11,802 nucleotides of DNA from the NCBI GenBank assembly GCA_937988735.1, contig CALKHQ010000062.1, forward strand, positions 1 to 11,802, read 5' to 3'. Of the stretch, positions 1 through 7,047 are shown piece by piece (position 1 is the stretch's first letter; each line of letters starts with the position of its first letter). Position numbers and translations under genes: made by a program. The notes under the pieces are model-generated. The model had not been told where the DNA came from. It ran no database searches and worked only from the letters and a program-made list of their open reading frames with translations. Source of the DNA: an uncultured Alphaproteobacteria bacterium (GTDB lineage: Bacteria; Pseudomonadota; Alphaproteobacteria; CALKHQ01).

Positions 1-2023
1 AAAGGCCGTGAGCCGTCTTCAGCAGCGTCTCGTTCGAGCCGGGGACCGGCCGGTCGGCGAAGACGAAGCGCCGCCCGACCAGGGGCAGCCGGGCGAGCGG
101 ATGCTCCAGCCGCAGCCGGTGGATGTCCCCCCAGCAGCGATGGGCGGCAAAGGTCGGCGCCGCGCGCGCCACAGCGTCGGCCGCCGCCTGCGCGATGCGC
201 CCGGGCGGCAATCGCTCCATGTCCTCCCGCATCAGCGCCATCGGCTGCAGGCTCGCCCGGTAGACCGCCATGCCGTCCTCGCCATGAAGCCGGTGGAGAA
301 AGTGGCAAAGCAGCAGCTCGAAGGCGAGCGCGCCGCGCGATTCCGCATCGTGGCGGCCGTCCCAGCCGCGCAGCGCCGCCACCACCTGCGCCTCCGGGCC
401 GCCGCCCTGCCCGCAGCCGGCGGCGTCGATCGCCGCCAGCAGCATGTCCCGCAGCGCCGGTGACGACGGCATCGCCACGTCCCGGTGCAGCGCCTTCAGA
501 TCCTCCACCGTGACGGCAGGATTGGCCGACAGTGCCGCGCGAAGCCGCGCAGCGCGCTCCTCCGGCGAGAAGAAGAAGCCGACAGGAACCGTCATCGCCG
601 TCCGCGGCCGGTCGTTGGCCGAGGCGACGAAGCCTTCCTCGGGGTCGTAGCGCGCCGGCAGCTCGCGCCCGGTGACGATCGACTCCCAGTTGCTCAGCGC
701 ATCCGGGGGAAGGGTCAGGTCGGGGGGCAGCGCCGGCGGGCGGCGCGGCAGGTGCGCGGCCATCGCCTGCCCCACCCGGCCCTCGGCATCCGCCGCCACG
801 ATGTTGAGCGCCGGCGCGGCATAGCCGTCCATGGCTTCGCGGAACTCTTCCCAGTTCCGCGCCCGCATCATGGCGAGCATCGCGGTCGTCTCGTCGCTGG
901 GCCGGTGGCCGATCCAGGTCAGGGCCAGCGTCCGCCGGGTGCGCGCCCGCACCAGCACCGAGTCCGTGACGACCGGTCCGTGGTCCGTCTCCCGCACCAC
1001 GACCCGGCGCGGCCGGCCCCAGCGCACCGCGATGGTCTCGACGCGCTCGCGGATCGTGTCCGGCCCCTGCTCCGCGACATTGAACAGGTCGCTGCTGGCG
1101 GCGTGCAGGTTGGTACCGCTCCAGGCGATGTGGCGGCTGCGCCCGAGCCCGATCACCGGCAGCCCCGGGATCATCAGCCCGACGATGGCGAAGCCCGGCG
1201 AGGCCATGCCGGCGGCCAGCCAGTTGTTCGGCGCCATGATCGGGAGGTGCGGGTCGCTGGCGAGCAGCGCGCCGCCGGTGGCGCTCCGCCGGGCGGAGAC
1301 TGCGGCCGCATTGCTTCCCGGCCGGCCGAGCGCCGCCCACAGCGCCTGCGCCGCGGTGGGAAGGCCGGCACCGCCAAGGCTCGGCACCGGCGCCGCGCCG
1401 GCGTCCACGATCCGGGTCCACAGGTCCGTCCAGTCCGGACGGTCCTGCAGCGCGAGCATGTTGTGCCAGACGCGCCAGGAGAAATCTGCGGCAGCGAGCC
1501 GGCCCAGCGCCACCACATGCTCCGCCTGCCACGGTTCCGGCCGGATGCCGAACAGACGGAACTCCTCCGGCTCGGGCGCCTGACGGATCACCGCGTTGAC
1601 ACCGGCGGTGAAGCCGTCGAGCCACGCGCGGGTCGATGCCGGCATGCGCTCCAGGATGACGGGCGCCGCCCGCGGGAAGTCCACGATCCGCAGCACATGG
1701 TCGAGCTCGACGCCGATCGCCCCCACCACCTCCGACAGCCGCCCGTAGGCGATGCGGCGCATCATCTCCATCTGGGCGAGGCGGAGGTGGGCATGGACGA
1801 CGCCCAGCGCCACCGCGAGGTCGGCATCGTGCCGGGCGACGATGAAGGGGATCTGCCGGTCGCTCCAGCGGATCTCCACCGGCTCGCGCAGCGGAAGGCC
1901 GCGGCGCGGAACGGCGCGCAGGCGTTCGGGCACGTCCATCGGGCGGCGGCGATGGGTCAGCGCAAAGCCCGCGATGCGCAGGGCGAGGCGGGTCAGTCCG
2001 TAAAGCTTGCCGGCGCGTCTCAT
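1..2023 (-). CDS. Penicillin acylase family Ntn-hydrolase (peptidase S45), C-terminus cut by window edge
   Basis: This is a member of the penicillin/cephalosporin/acyl-homoserine-lactone acylase superfamily, which hydrolyses side-chain amide bonds after autocatalytic cleavage into alpha and beta chains. The minus frame is open from ATG 2023 to position 2, giving 674 visible residues; family members run about 750-800. The N-terminal region has the VHAHLRLAQMEMMRR helix typical of the alpha chain. The maturation site is RPGSNAAAVS, with the predicted beta-chain nucleophile Ser237 (codon 1315-1313). The oxyanion-hole Asn lies in SANDRP as Asn470, 233 residues after the Ser, matching the family spacing. 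A late PGSNETL motif is close to the edge. The N-terminus (MRRAGKLYGLTRLALRIAG) is basic with only a short hydrophobic patch, so no clear signal peptide is visible although many relatives are periplasmic. The start lacks a strong Shine-Dalgarno. It lies 138 bp downstream of kdgK on the same strand. The substrate cannot be told from sequence. Confidence 0.93.
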   Translation of the reverse strand, partial: MRRAGKLYGLTRLALRIAGFALTHRRRPMDVPERLRAVPRRGLPLREPVEIRWSDRQIPFIVARHDADLAVALGVVHAHLRLAQMEMMRRIAYGRLSEVVGAIGVELDHVLRIVDFPRAAPVILERMPASTRAWLDGFTAGVNAVIRQAPEPEEFRLFGIRPEPWQAEHVVALGRLAAADFSWRVWHNMLALQDRPDWTDLWTRIVDAGAAPVPSLGGAGLPTAAQALWAALGRPGSNAAAVSARRSATGGALLASDPHLPIMAPNNWLAAGMASPGFAIVGLMIPGLPVIGLGRSRHIAWSGTNLHAASSDLFNVAEQGPDTIRERVETIAVRWGRPRRVVVRETDHGPVVTDSVLVRARTRRTLALTWIGHRPSDETTAMLAMMRARNWEEFREAMDGYAAPALNIVAADAEGRVGQAMAAHLPRRPPALPPDLTLPPDALSNWESIVTGRELPARYDPEEGFVASANDRPRTAMTVPVGFFFSPEERAARLRAALSANPAVTVEDLKALHRDVAMPSSPALRDMLLAAIDAAGCGQGGGPEAQVVAALRGWDGRHDAESRGALAFELLLCHFLHRLHGEDGMAVYRASLQPMALMREDMERLPPGRIAQAAADAVARAAPTFAAHRCWGDIHRLRLEHPLARLPLVGRRFVFADRPVPGSNETLLKTAHGL

Positions 2024-2161
2024 CGGCGCTGTCCCGGGCGATCAGTTCAGGGGATGGAGGCAGGCCGCACCGCATCGGCGCCGTCCCCGCCGGCAGGTTG
2101 GTTCATCCCGGCTAGAACGCGGCAGCATCGCCCCCGTTCCGCAGCCGGTCGGATTCCAGGC

Positions 2162-3106
2162 TCAGTCGGGCGGCATCGCCGTGCGCGGCACGATCGCGCC
2201 CGGGTGCCCGATCACCGCGGCGGCGACGCGATGACCGGCGCGGGCCGCCGCCAGCGGGTCCGACCCCAGCAGCCGCGCCACCAGATAGGCGGCGTTGAAG
2301 CTGTCGCCAGCCGCCGTGGTGTCGACCGGAGTCACGTCGGCCAGCGACGGCACTTCCACCGGCTCCCCGTCGCCGGCCGCGACCAGCGCCGGGTCCTGGC
2401 CACGCTTGATCGCCACCTCGCCGACGCCGAGTTTCCGCAGCCGCCGGACCGTCGCGCGGGCGTCGGCATCGTCCCACAGCGCCTGCTCGTCCTCGAAGGT
2501 CGGCAGGCCGAAGTCGGCCCGCCGCCACGCCTCGATCATCGCCGCGCGCGCCTCCTCCCGCTCCGGCCAGCCCCGCGGCCGGTAGTTGGAATCGAAGGCA
2601 ACCCGGCCGCCGGCCGCGCGCACGCGGTCCAGCAGCGCGAACAGCCGCTGCCGCGAGGCGGCGTCGTAGATCGAAAGGGTTATGCCGGAGACGTAGACGA
2701 GGTCGTATCCGGCCAGGGTCTCCACGATGCGGTCGATCTCCGGGGCACGGAACAGGTCCCGCGCCGCGGCCGCCGACCGCCAGTAGTGGAAGGTGCGCTC
2801 GCCCCGCGCGTCGGTGCGGATCATGTAGAGGCCGGGCAGGCGGCCGGGCAGCCGCGCTACCATCTCCGTGCCCAGCCCTTCCTCGCGCCAGGTTTCGACC
2901 ATCTGGTCGGAGTAGGGGTCGTCGCCGAGCGCGGTGACGTAGTCGACCTGCGCCGCGCGCCCGGCCTGCGCCAGCCGGCGCGCCATGTAGACGGCAGTGT
3001 TGAGCGTGTCGCCGCCGAACCGCAGGTCGAGGGTGCGCGGGTCGCGGACGGTAAGCTCGATCATGCACTCGCCGATGCTGGCGAGCTTCAGCGGTACGGC
3101 TGTCAT
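2162..3106 (-). CDS. kdgK: 2-dehydro-3-deoxygluconokinase (KDG kinase), PfkB/ribokinase family
   Basis: Predicted to phosphorylate 2-keto-3-deoxygluconate with ATP to KDPG, feeding the lower Entner-Doudoroff or hexuronate pathway in the cytoplasm. At 314 residues it has the usual length. Visible family marks are the GECMIEL start at residues 12-18, the PfkB signature GGDTLNTAVYMAR at 31-43, YWR at 108-110 (substrate-contact region in KDG kinases), DSNYRPR at 172-178, and the nucleotide/anion-hole motif DTTAAGDSFNAAYL with catalytic-base candidate Asp268. The DSNYRPR and YWR motifs favour KdgK over fructokinase or ribokinase; a related ketodeoxy-sugar kinase remains possible. The start at 3106 is preceded by a close GGAAGG. 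It is divergent from the thioesterase gene (101 bp gap) and upstream of the acylase gene. No aldolase (kdgA) or uronate gene is adjacent, so the pathway link rests on family membership alone. Confidence 0.93.
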   Translation of the reverse strand: MTAVPLKLASIGECMIELTVRDPRTLDLRFGGDTLNTAVYMARRLAQAGRAAQVDYVTALGDDPYSDQMVETWREEGLGTEMVARLPGRLPGLYMIRTDARGERTFHYWRSAAAARDLFRAPEIDRIVETLAGYDLVYVSGITLSIYDAASRQRLFALLDRVRAAGGRVAFDSNYRPRGWPEREEARAAMIEAWRRADFGLPTFEDEQALWDDADARATVRRLRKLGVGEVAIKRGQDPALVAAGDGEPVEVPSLADVTPVDTTAAGDSFNAAYLVARLLGSDPLAAARAGHRVAAAVIGHPGAIVPRTAMPPD

Positions 3107-3207
3107 CGGCCTTCCGGTTTCCAGCGGCGCCCGGCTGGCGCCCTTGTGTGCCGCGGCGAGCTTAGGCAGTTTGGCGGCCGCTGTCAGGCCCGCTCCGAGG
3201 AACCGCG

Positions 3208-3585
3208 ATGACCGAAGTCCGCGCAGTCGACCTGGTGTTCCCCCGCTCGACCAACCACTACGGCACCATGTTCGCGGGCGACGAGCTGGCCGCGCTCGCC
3301 CGCATCGCCTTCATCGCCGGCACCCGCCACACCCGGGCGCGGCTGGTGCTGCGGTCCAGCGAGCACGTCACCTTCACCGCGCCGGCACCGCAGGGGCGGC
3401 TGGTCGAACTGATCGGCCGCGTCGCCGAGACCGGCGCCTCGTCGGTGACGGTGGACGCGGAGCTGGTGGCCGAGGACCTGCTGACGGGCGAGCGAACCTC
3501 CTGCGCCTCCGGCCGTTTCGTGCTGGTCGCGGTCGATGCCGAAGGGCGGGCGACGCGGCTTCCCCACAACGAGGGCACCCCCTGA
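3208..3585 (+). CDS. Acyl-CoA thioesterase-like hotdog protein (YciA/ACOT family), catalytic Asp position is Ala
   Basis: A 125-residue single hotdog-fold domain of the YciA/acyl-CoA hydrolase type, which cleaves acyl-CoA to free acid and CoA in the cytoplasm. Family-typical parts are FPRSTNHYGTMFAGDEL (residues 11-27), the following hotdog helix ALARIAFIAGTRHTR (about 28-42), a SSEHVTFTAPAP strand, and a C-terminal FVLVAVDAEGRATRLP strand. Relatives have GG at the head of the helix and an acidic residue in the helix (pattern WMDKAAF). Here these are AG (Ala23) and Ala31 in ALARIAF, so the usual catalytic Asp is missing; Asp25/Glu26 are the nearest acidic residues. Start choice is supported by GAGGAA at 3197-3202, with GAGG spaced 7 nt from ATG. 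It is divergent from kdgK and followed 135 bp later by a DMT transporter. Family call is firm; activity is uncertain because of the substitution. Confidence 0.88.
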   Translation: MTEVRAVDLVFPRSTNHYGTMFAGDELAALARIAFIAGTRHTRARLVLRSSEHVTFTAPAPQGRLVELIGRVAETGASSVTVDAELVAEDLLTGERTSCASGRFVLVAVDAEGRATRLPHNEGTP

Positions 3586-3593
3586 GACAACGA

Positions 3594-3631
3594 TGGCGCG
3601 CGAGAATCGAAACGATTAGAGTGTCGCGCCA
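3594..3631. repeat. Nested inverted repeat upstream of the DMT transporter
   Basis: Two concentric inverted repeats share one dyad region: outer TGGCGCG (3594-3600) with CGCGCCA (3625-3631), inner AATCG (3605-3609) with CGATT (3613-3617) around AAA. The inner 13-bp element is AT-rich in a very GC-rich setting, as operators often are. No T-run follows on either strand, so an intrinsic terminator for the thioesterase gene is unlikely. It sits about 90-125 bp before the transporter start. Regulatory role is inference. Confidence 0.4.
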
Positions 3632-3720
3632 GAATCACCATCCACCTCCAGCCAGACAGGTACCAGAATGCGACCGCAGCGCGTGGGCGGCATTGTTCGT
3701 GTTGTGCGCGAGGCCCGGCC

Positions 3721-4632
3721 ATGAGCTGCGAGCCGTCCGTCGCCTGCCCGCCCTCGTTCGGGCAGGGAGCCCGGAGCAACGCGCGGATCGCCGGGATCCT
3801 GTGGATGGTGCTGGCGATGGCCAGCTACTCCTTCCTCGACGCCCAGACCAAGTACCTGAGCGCCCACATGCCGGTGCTGCAGGTGGTGTGGGCGCGCGCC
3901 TTCGGCATGTTCGCGGTCGTCGGGCTGGTGCTGTGGCCGCGCTACGGCCTCGGCCTCTACCGGACGCAACGCCTGGGGCTGCAGCTCGTGCGCGGGGTGC
4001 TGGTGCTCGGCTCGGCCGGGACCTTCATCCTCGCCATCAGCTACGTGCCGCTCGCCGACGCGGCGGCGATCACCTTCGTCGGGCCGCTGCTGATCACGGC
4101 CCTCGGCGCGCTGGTGCTGAAGGAAGGGGCCGACGGCCGCCACTGGATCGTGCTCGTCATCGGGCTGTTCGGCACGATGGTGGTGATCCGGCCCGGGCTT
4201 GGCGTCTTTCAGCCGGAAGCGCTGATCGCCTTCGCCTCGGTGTCGATGTTCGCCTTCTTCCAGCTCGCGGCGCGCTCGCTGCGCAAGACCGACGAGGTGC
4301 GCACCACCATCTCGTGGACCGCCCTCGTCGGTGCCGCGATCATGACCGCGATCCTGCCGTTCGTCTGGGTCACCCCCAGCGACCCGTGGGTCATCGTGGT
4401 GTTCTGCACCGTCGGCATCTGGGGCGGCATCGGCGAGTTCGCGATGATCAAGGCCATCACCGTGGCCCCGATCGCGACGGTGGCGCCGTTCCAGTACACG
4501 ATGATCCTGTGGGCGACGCTGTGGGGCTTCACCATGTTCGGCGACCTGCCCGACCTGTGGACGCTCGTCGGCGCCGGCATCCTGATCGCGACCGGCCTCT
4601 ACAGCTTCTACCGCGACCGGGAGCAGGCGTAG
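3721..4632 (+). CDS. DMT superfamily (EamA) transporter
   Basis: An inner-membrane protein of 303 residues with the ten-helix architecture of the drug/metabolite transporter superfamily: two EamA repeats, roughly residues 20-150 and 165-297. The first begins ARIAGILWMVLAMASYSFLDAQTKYL. The first repeat ends with the typical LADAAAITFVGPLLITALGALVLKE and the second with APIATVAPFQYTMILWATLWG, both common in EamA exporters of metabolites or amino-acid-like compounds. The substrate is not predictable. ATG 3721 is preceded by CGAGG (3709-3713), 7 nt away; the first 20 residues are hydrophilic and precede helix 1. Its last 25 bp overlap the convergent DUF2390 gene. Confidence 0.92.
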   Translation: MSCEPSVACPPSFGQGARSNARIAGILWMVLAMASYSFLDAQTKYLSAHMPVLQVVWARAFGMFAVVGLVLWPRYGLGLYRTQRLGLQLVRGVLVLGSAGTFILAISYVPLADAAAITFVGPLLITALGALVLKEGADGRHWIVLVIGLFGTMVVIRPGLGVFQPEALIAFASVSMFAFFQLAARSLRKTDEVRTTISWTALVGAAIMTAILPFVWVTPSDPWVIVVFCTVGIWGGIGEFAMIKAITVAPIATVAPFQYTMILWATLWGFTMFGDLPDLWTLVGAGILIATGLYSFYRDREQA

Positions 4633-5098
4633 GCCGCGCGGGCGAGCGGGGCCAGCAGCGCAGGCTCGCACCCCAGCCGGCCGGCGAGGATGGCCGCGGC
4701 GCGATCGGGATCCCCCGGCGGCCGCGGCGCCGGCAGCCGGCCGAGCCAGCGGGCCATCGTCGCCAGCTCCCGTTCCTCCGCCGCCAGCTCCGCCGCCTTG
4801 ATCCGGTCGCGCAGCGGGTCCGGGTCGTGGCCCGCCGCCTTCATCCAGCGCCGGGCCTGGCGCAGCGGGCGCACCACCTGCTCCCGCCACGGCGCGACGA
4901 GATCATCCAGTGCGTCAAGGTCCTCCGGCCCCAGCAGTCCGGGCCCGCAGGCGGCCGACCACAGCGCCGCGAACAGCAGGCAGACGTCGGCTCCGGCCTC
5001 GTCCTGCAGCCGCAGGCATGCCTCGGCCACGCCCGGTTCGGCATAGGCACGGGTGGCGAAGGTCCAGAGGTCGCCGGCCTGGTCCGGCGCCGAGGGCA

Positions 5099-5099
<1 letters not shown>
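4608..5099 (-). CDS. TIGR02444 / DUF2390 family protein
   Basis: A 163-residue cytoplasmic-looking, mostly helical protein of unknown function. The family pattern is clear: LWTFATRAYAEPGVAEACLRLQDEAGADVCLLFAALW near the start, then DALDDLVAPWREQVVRPLRQARRWMK, then LRDRIKAAELAAEERELATMARW. No catalytic motif, signal peptide or membrane segment is seen. Its ATG shares the A of the upstream phosphofructokinase stop codon (TGATG, 5101-5097), which points to translational coupling and co-expression. Its 3' end overlaps the convergent DMT transporter by 25 bp. The C-terminal 30 residues are Ala/Pro/Arg-rich and less typical. Confidence 0.9.
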
Positions 5100-6184
<1,085 letters not shown>

Positions 6185-6233
6185 CGACGCGCTTTCCTCA
6201 GTCCAGGGTCGCCGCGGTCGGCTGCCTGCGGCG

Positions 6234-6263
6234 TTGCATCGTCGCCCGGCTCCCACATACACT
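6234..6263 (+). promoter_or_regulatory. Possible sigma-70-type promoter for the ydcH-like gene
   Basis: TTGCAT (6234-6239) and TACACT (6258-6263) are separated by 18 bp, in the 185-bp gap between the divergent pfk and ydcH-like starts. The -10 matches TATAAT at 4 of 6, the -35 only at TTG. It would give a leader of about 100 nt. Weak evidence in GC-rich DNA. Confidence 0.22.
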
Positions 6264-6369
6264 GCTCGGGCGCTGCGCGCGCGAGTGCGGCGGCGCAGCC
6301 GGCTCGCACCGCAGCCCAGTCCCCGCCGGAAGCCCGCCGGGGGCGTACCCGTGTGGAGAGATCGGGGCG

Positions 6370-6585
6370 ATGCCCGACACGCCAGAGCAGCCCGAAGTTT
6401 CGCCGGAAGAACGCCTGGCGCGCCTGCGGCAGGAGCACCGCGAGCTGGATGAGACCATTGCGCGTCTTAGCGAAGCCGGTCCGATCAATCAACTGGAAGT
6501 CCAGCGGCTGAAACGGCGGAAGCTGGCGCTGCGCGACCTGATCGCCCGGCTCGAGAGCGGCCGCTACCCCGACATCATCGCCTGA
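6370..6585 (+). CDS. YdcH family (DUF465) small coiled-coil protein
   Basis: A 71-residue charged helical protein. The pattern ERLARLRQEHRELDETIARL, then INQLEVQRLKRRKLALRDLIARLE and a terminal PDIIA is characteristic of the YdcH/DUF465 family, common in alphaproteobacteria and of unknown function. Two heptad-rich helices (about residues 12-34 and 39-64) suggest a helical hairpin or coiled-coil oligomer. GGAGAG at 6355-6360 lies 9 nt before the ATG. It is divergent from pfk. Downstream is a long non-coding stretch with two terminators, so it is probably monocistronic. Confidence 0.9.
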   Translation: MPDTPEQPEVSPEERLARLRQEHRELDETIARLSEAGPINQLEVQRLKRRKLALRDLIARLESGRYPDIIA

Positions 6586-6615
6586 GCCGCGTGCGGCATC
6601 CGCGATTGTGCCCGG

Positions 6616-6633
6616 CGTCACAGCGGTGTGACG
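6616..6633. repeat. Perfect hairpin 31 bp after the ydcH-like gene
   Basis: CGTCACA (6616-6622), loop GCGG, TGTGACG (6627-6633) form a perfect 7-bp stem. No T-run follows, so it is not a standard intrinsic terminator. Its right arm doubles as the left half of the CRP-like palindrome at 6625-6644, so it may be part of an extended operator or a 3'-end hairpin of the ydcH-like mRNA. Confidence 0.45.
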
Positions 6634-6644
6634 ACAGGCACACC
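6625..6644 (+). promoter_or_regulatory. CRP-like operator 1 and class II-type promoter for candidate sRNA 1
   Basis: The palindrome GGTGTG-N8-CACACC contains TGTGA-N6-GCACA, one mismatch from the CRP consensus TGTGA-N6-TCACA. A -10-like TACATG starts at 6664, 29.5 bp from the palindrome centre (6634.5). A start at about 6676 would put the centre at -41.5, the classical class II activator position. No good -35 is present, as expected where an activator replaces it. The same palindrome recurs at 6781-6800 with the same spacing. The identity of the regulator is inference. Confidence 0.45.
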
Positions 6645-6675
6645 GTTTTCGCGGCGGCCTCACTACATGTGTTGG

Positions 6676-6740
6676 CGAGCATCGTCATGCTCCTCCCTCC
6701 GAACTTCTCAGGCCGCCCACCCCCGGGCGGCCTTTTTTTT
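6676..6740 (+). ncRNA. Candidate small RNA 1 (about 65 nt) with anti-Shine-Dalgarno stretch
   Basis: The predicted start (about 6676) is followed at once by a perfect hairpin, GAGCAT (6677-6682), loop CGTC, ATGCTC (6687-6692). Next comes an unpaired CU-rich segment, TCCTCCCTCC (6691-6700, its first two bases in the stem), able to pair with Shine-Dalgarno sequences. The unit ends in a GC-rich terminator with an eight-T run. Hairpin, CU-rich single strand and terminator is the layout of many alphaproteobacterial regulatory RNAs, including CCUCCUCCC-bearing ones of Rhodobacter; direct homology is not claimed. No open reading frame with a ribosome binding site is seen. Confidence 0.5.
6710..6740 (+). 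terminator. Rho-independent terminator
   Basis: AGGCCGCCC (6710-6718) pairs perfectly with GGGCGGCCT (6725-6733) around a 6-nt loop, followed by T at 6733-6740. This is a very strong intrinsic terminator on the plus strand. It lies 125 bp past the ydcH-like stop codon, so it could end that mRNA, candidate sRNA 1, or both. Confidence 0.9.
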
Positions 6741-6771
6741 CTGGCCGTGCGGCGGACGGCTGCTGCTCACC

Positions 6772-6807
6772 TTGCGGTGAGGTGTGTGCTGCGTCACACC
6801 GCCGCAA
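6772..6807. repeat. Extended interrupted inverted repeat around operator 2
   Basis: TTGCGG (6772-6777) pairs with CCGCAA (6802-6807), enclosing the GGTGTG/CACACC palindrome (6781-6786 with 6795-6800). Together there are 12 paired positions interrupted by TGA on the left and G on the right. A smaller hairpin TCACC-TTGC-GGTGA (6767-6780) overlaps its left arm. It may simply widen the operator dyad, or it could form a cruciform or RNA stem. Confidence 0.5.
6781..6800 (+). promoter_or_regulatory. CRP-like operator 2 and class II-type promoter for candidate sRNA 2
   Basis: A second copy of GGTGTG-N8-CACACC, containing TGTGT-N6-TCACA, one mismatch from the CRP consensus. A -10-like TAACTA (6820-6825, within TAACTAT) starts 29.5 bp from the centre (6790.5), giving a start at about 6832 and the operator at -41.5, identical geometry to operator 1. 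The copies are 156 bp apart. The hexamer match to TATAAT is poor, so the promoter call rests mainly on the repeated spacing. Confidence 0.42.
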
Positions 6808-6831
6808 GACGCAGTGAAGTAACTATCGGCG

Positions 6832-6990
6832 TGCGACGCGCGTCCCTGCAGCGTCGCCCCAAGCCCGCGCCGGAGCAGTGTCCCGCTGTTACCCCCGGCT
6901 CCGGACGCGGCCGCCGCGGCGATCGCCCCGATCAAGCCCCCCGCGGCACCCGAGCCCGGATCGCCGCCCCAGCGGTCCGGGCTCCTTTTT
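6832..6990 (+). ncRNA. Candidate small RNA 2 (about 159 nt) or terminated leader of the ABC operon
   Basis: From the predicted start the sequence folds into GCGACGC/GCGTCGC (6833-6839 with 6851-6857, 11-nt loop containing TCCCT), then CCGGAGC/GCTCCGG (6870-6876 with 6898-6904, C-rich loop), then a GC-rich stretch with short self-complementary words (GCGGCCGC, GGCGATCGCC), and finally a terminator. The reading frames across it have no ribosome binding site and no family resemblance. Because the terminator ends 57 bp before the ABC permease start, it may be a free RNA or a premature-termination leader; the sequence does not decide between them. Confidence 0.4.
6952..6990 (+). terminator. Rho-independent terminator before the ABC operon
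   Basis: GAGCCCGGA (6952-6960) pairs perfectly with TCCGGGCTC (6976-6984). The loop contains a further CCGC/GCGG pairing (6964-6967 with 6972-6975), extending the stem past a 3-nt bulge. A run of five T follows at 6986-6990. Strong plus-strand intrinsic terminator. Confidence 0.85.
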
Positions 6991-7009
6991 GCCTCTTGCA
7001 TCAGCTGCC

Positions 7010-7037
7010 TTGCCAAGCGCGCGGGAGCCCGTACGCT
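7010..7037 (+). promoter_or_regulatory. Possible promoter of the ABC importer operon
   Basis: TTGCCA (7010-7015) and TACGCT (7032-7037) are 16 bp apart, between the terminator ending at 6990 and the ATG at 7048. A start near 7044 would leave almost no 5' leader, consistent with the lack of a properly placed Shine-Dalgarno: the nearest GGGAG is 20 nt from the ATG. A strong terminator upstream means some promoter is needed here unless it is read through. Confidence 0.3.
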
Positions 7038-7047
7038 CGCCGCAGCA

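Noticed and set aside
485..3211. A 908-codon open frame on the plus strand
   Set aside because: It is antisense to the acylase and kdgK genes, which show clear family motifs. Its Arg/His/Pro/Gly-rich composition is that of a GC-bias shadow frame, and it matches no family.
6185..6262. Longer phosphofructokinase start at 6262
   Set aside because: The extra 26 residues are Arg-rich and unlike PFK N-termini; MSKRIGI with GAGGAA upstream fits the family start.
6901..6935. GCGGCCGC and other short palindromes as possible protein sites or a repeat array
   Set aside because: Short GC palindromes are expected by chance at this base composition and show no regular spacing.
6708..7016. A 102-codon minus-strand frame with Gly/Ala-rich segments
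   Set aside because: It runs antisense through both terminators and the structured units, has no good ribosome binding site and no family match; the Gly/Ala runs follow from GC-rich DNA.
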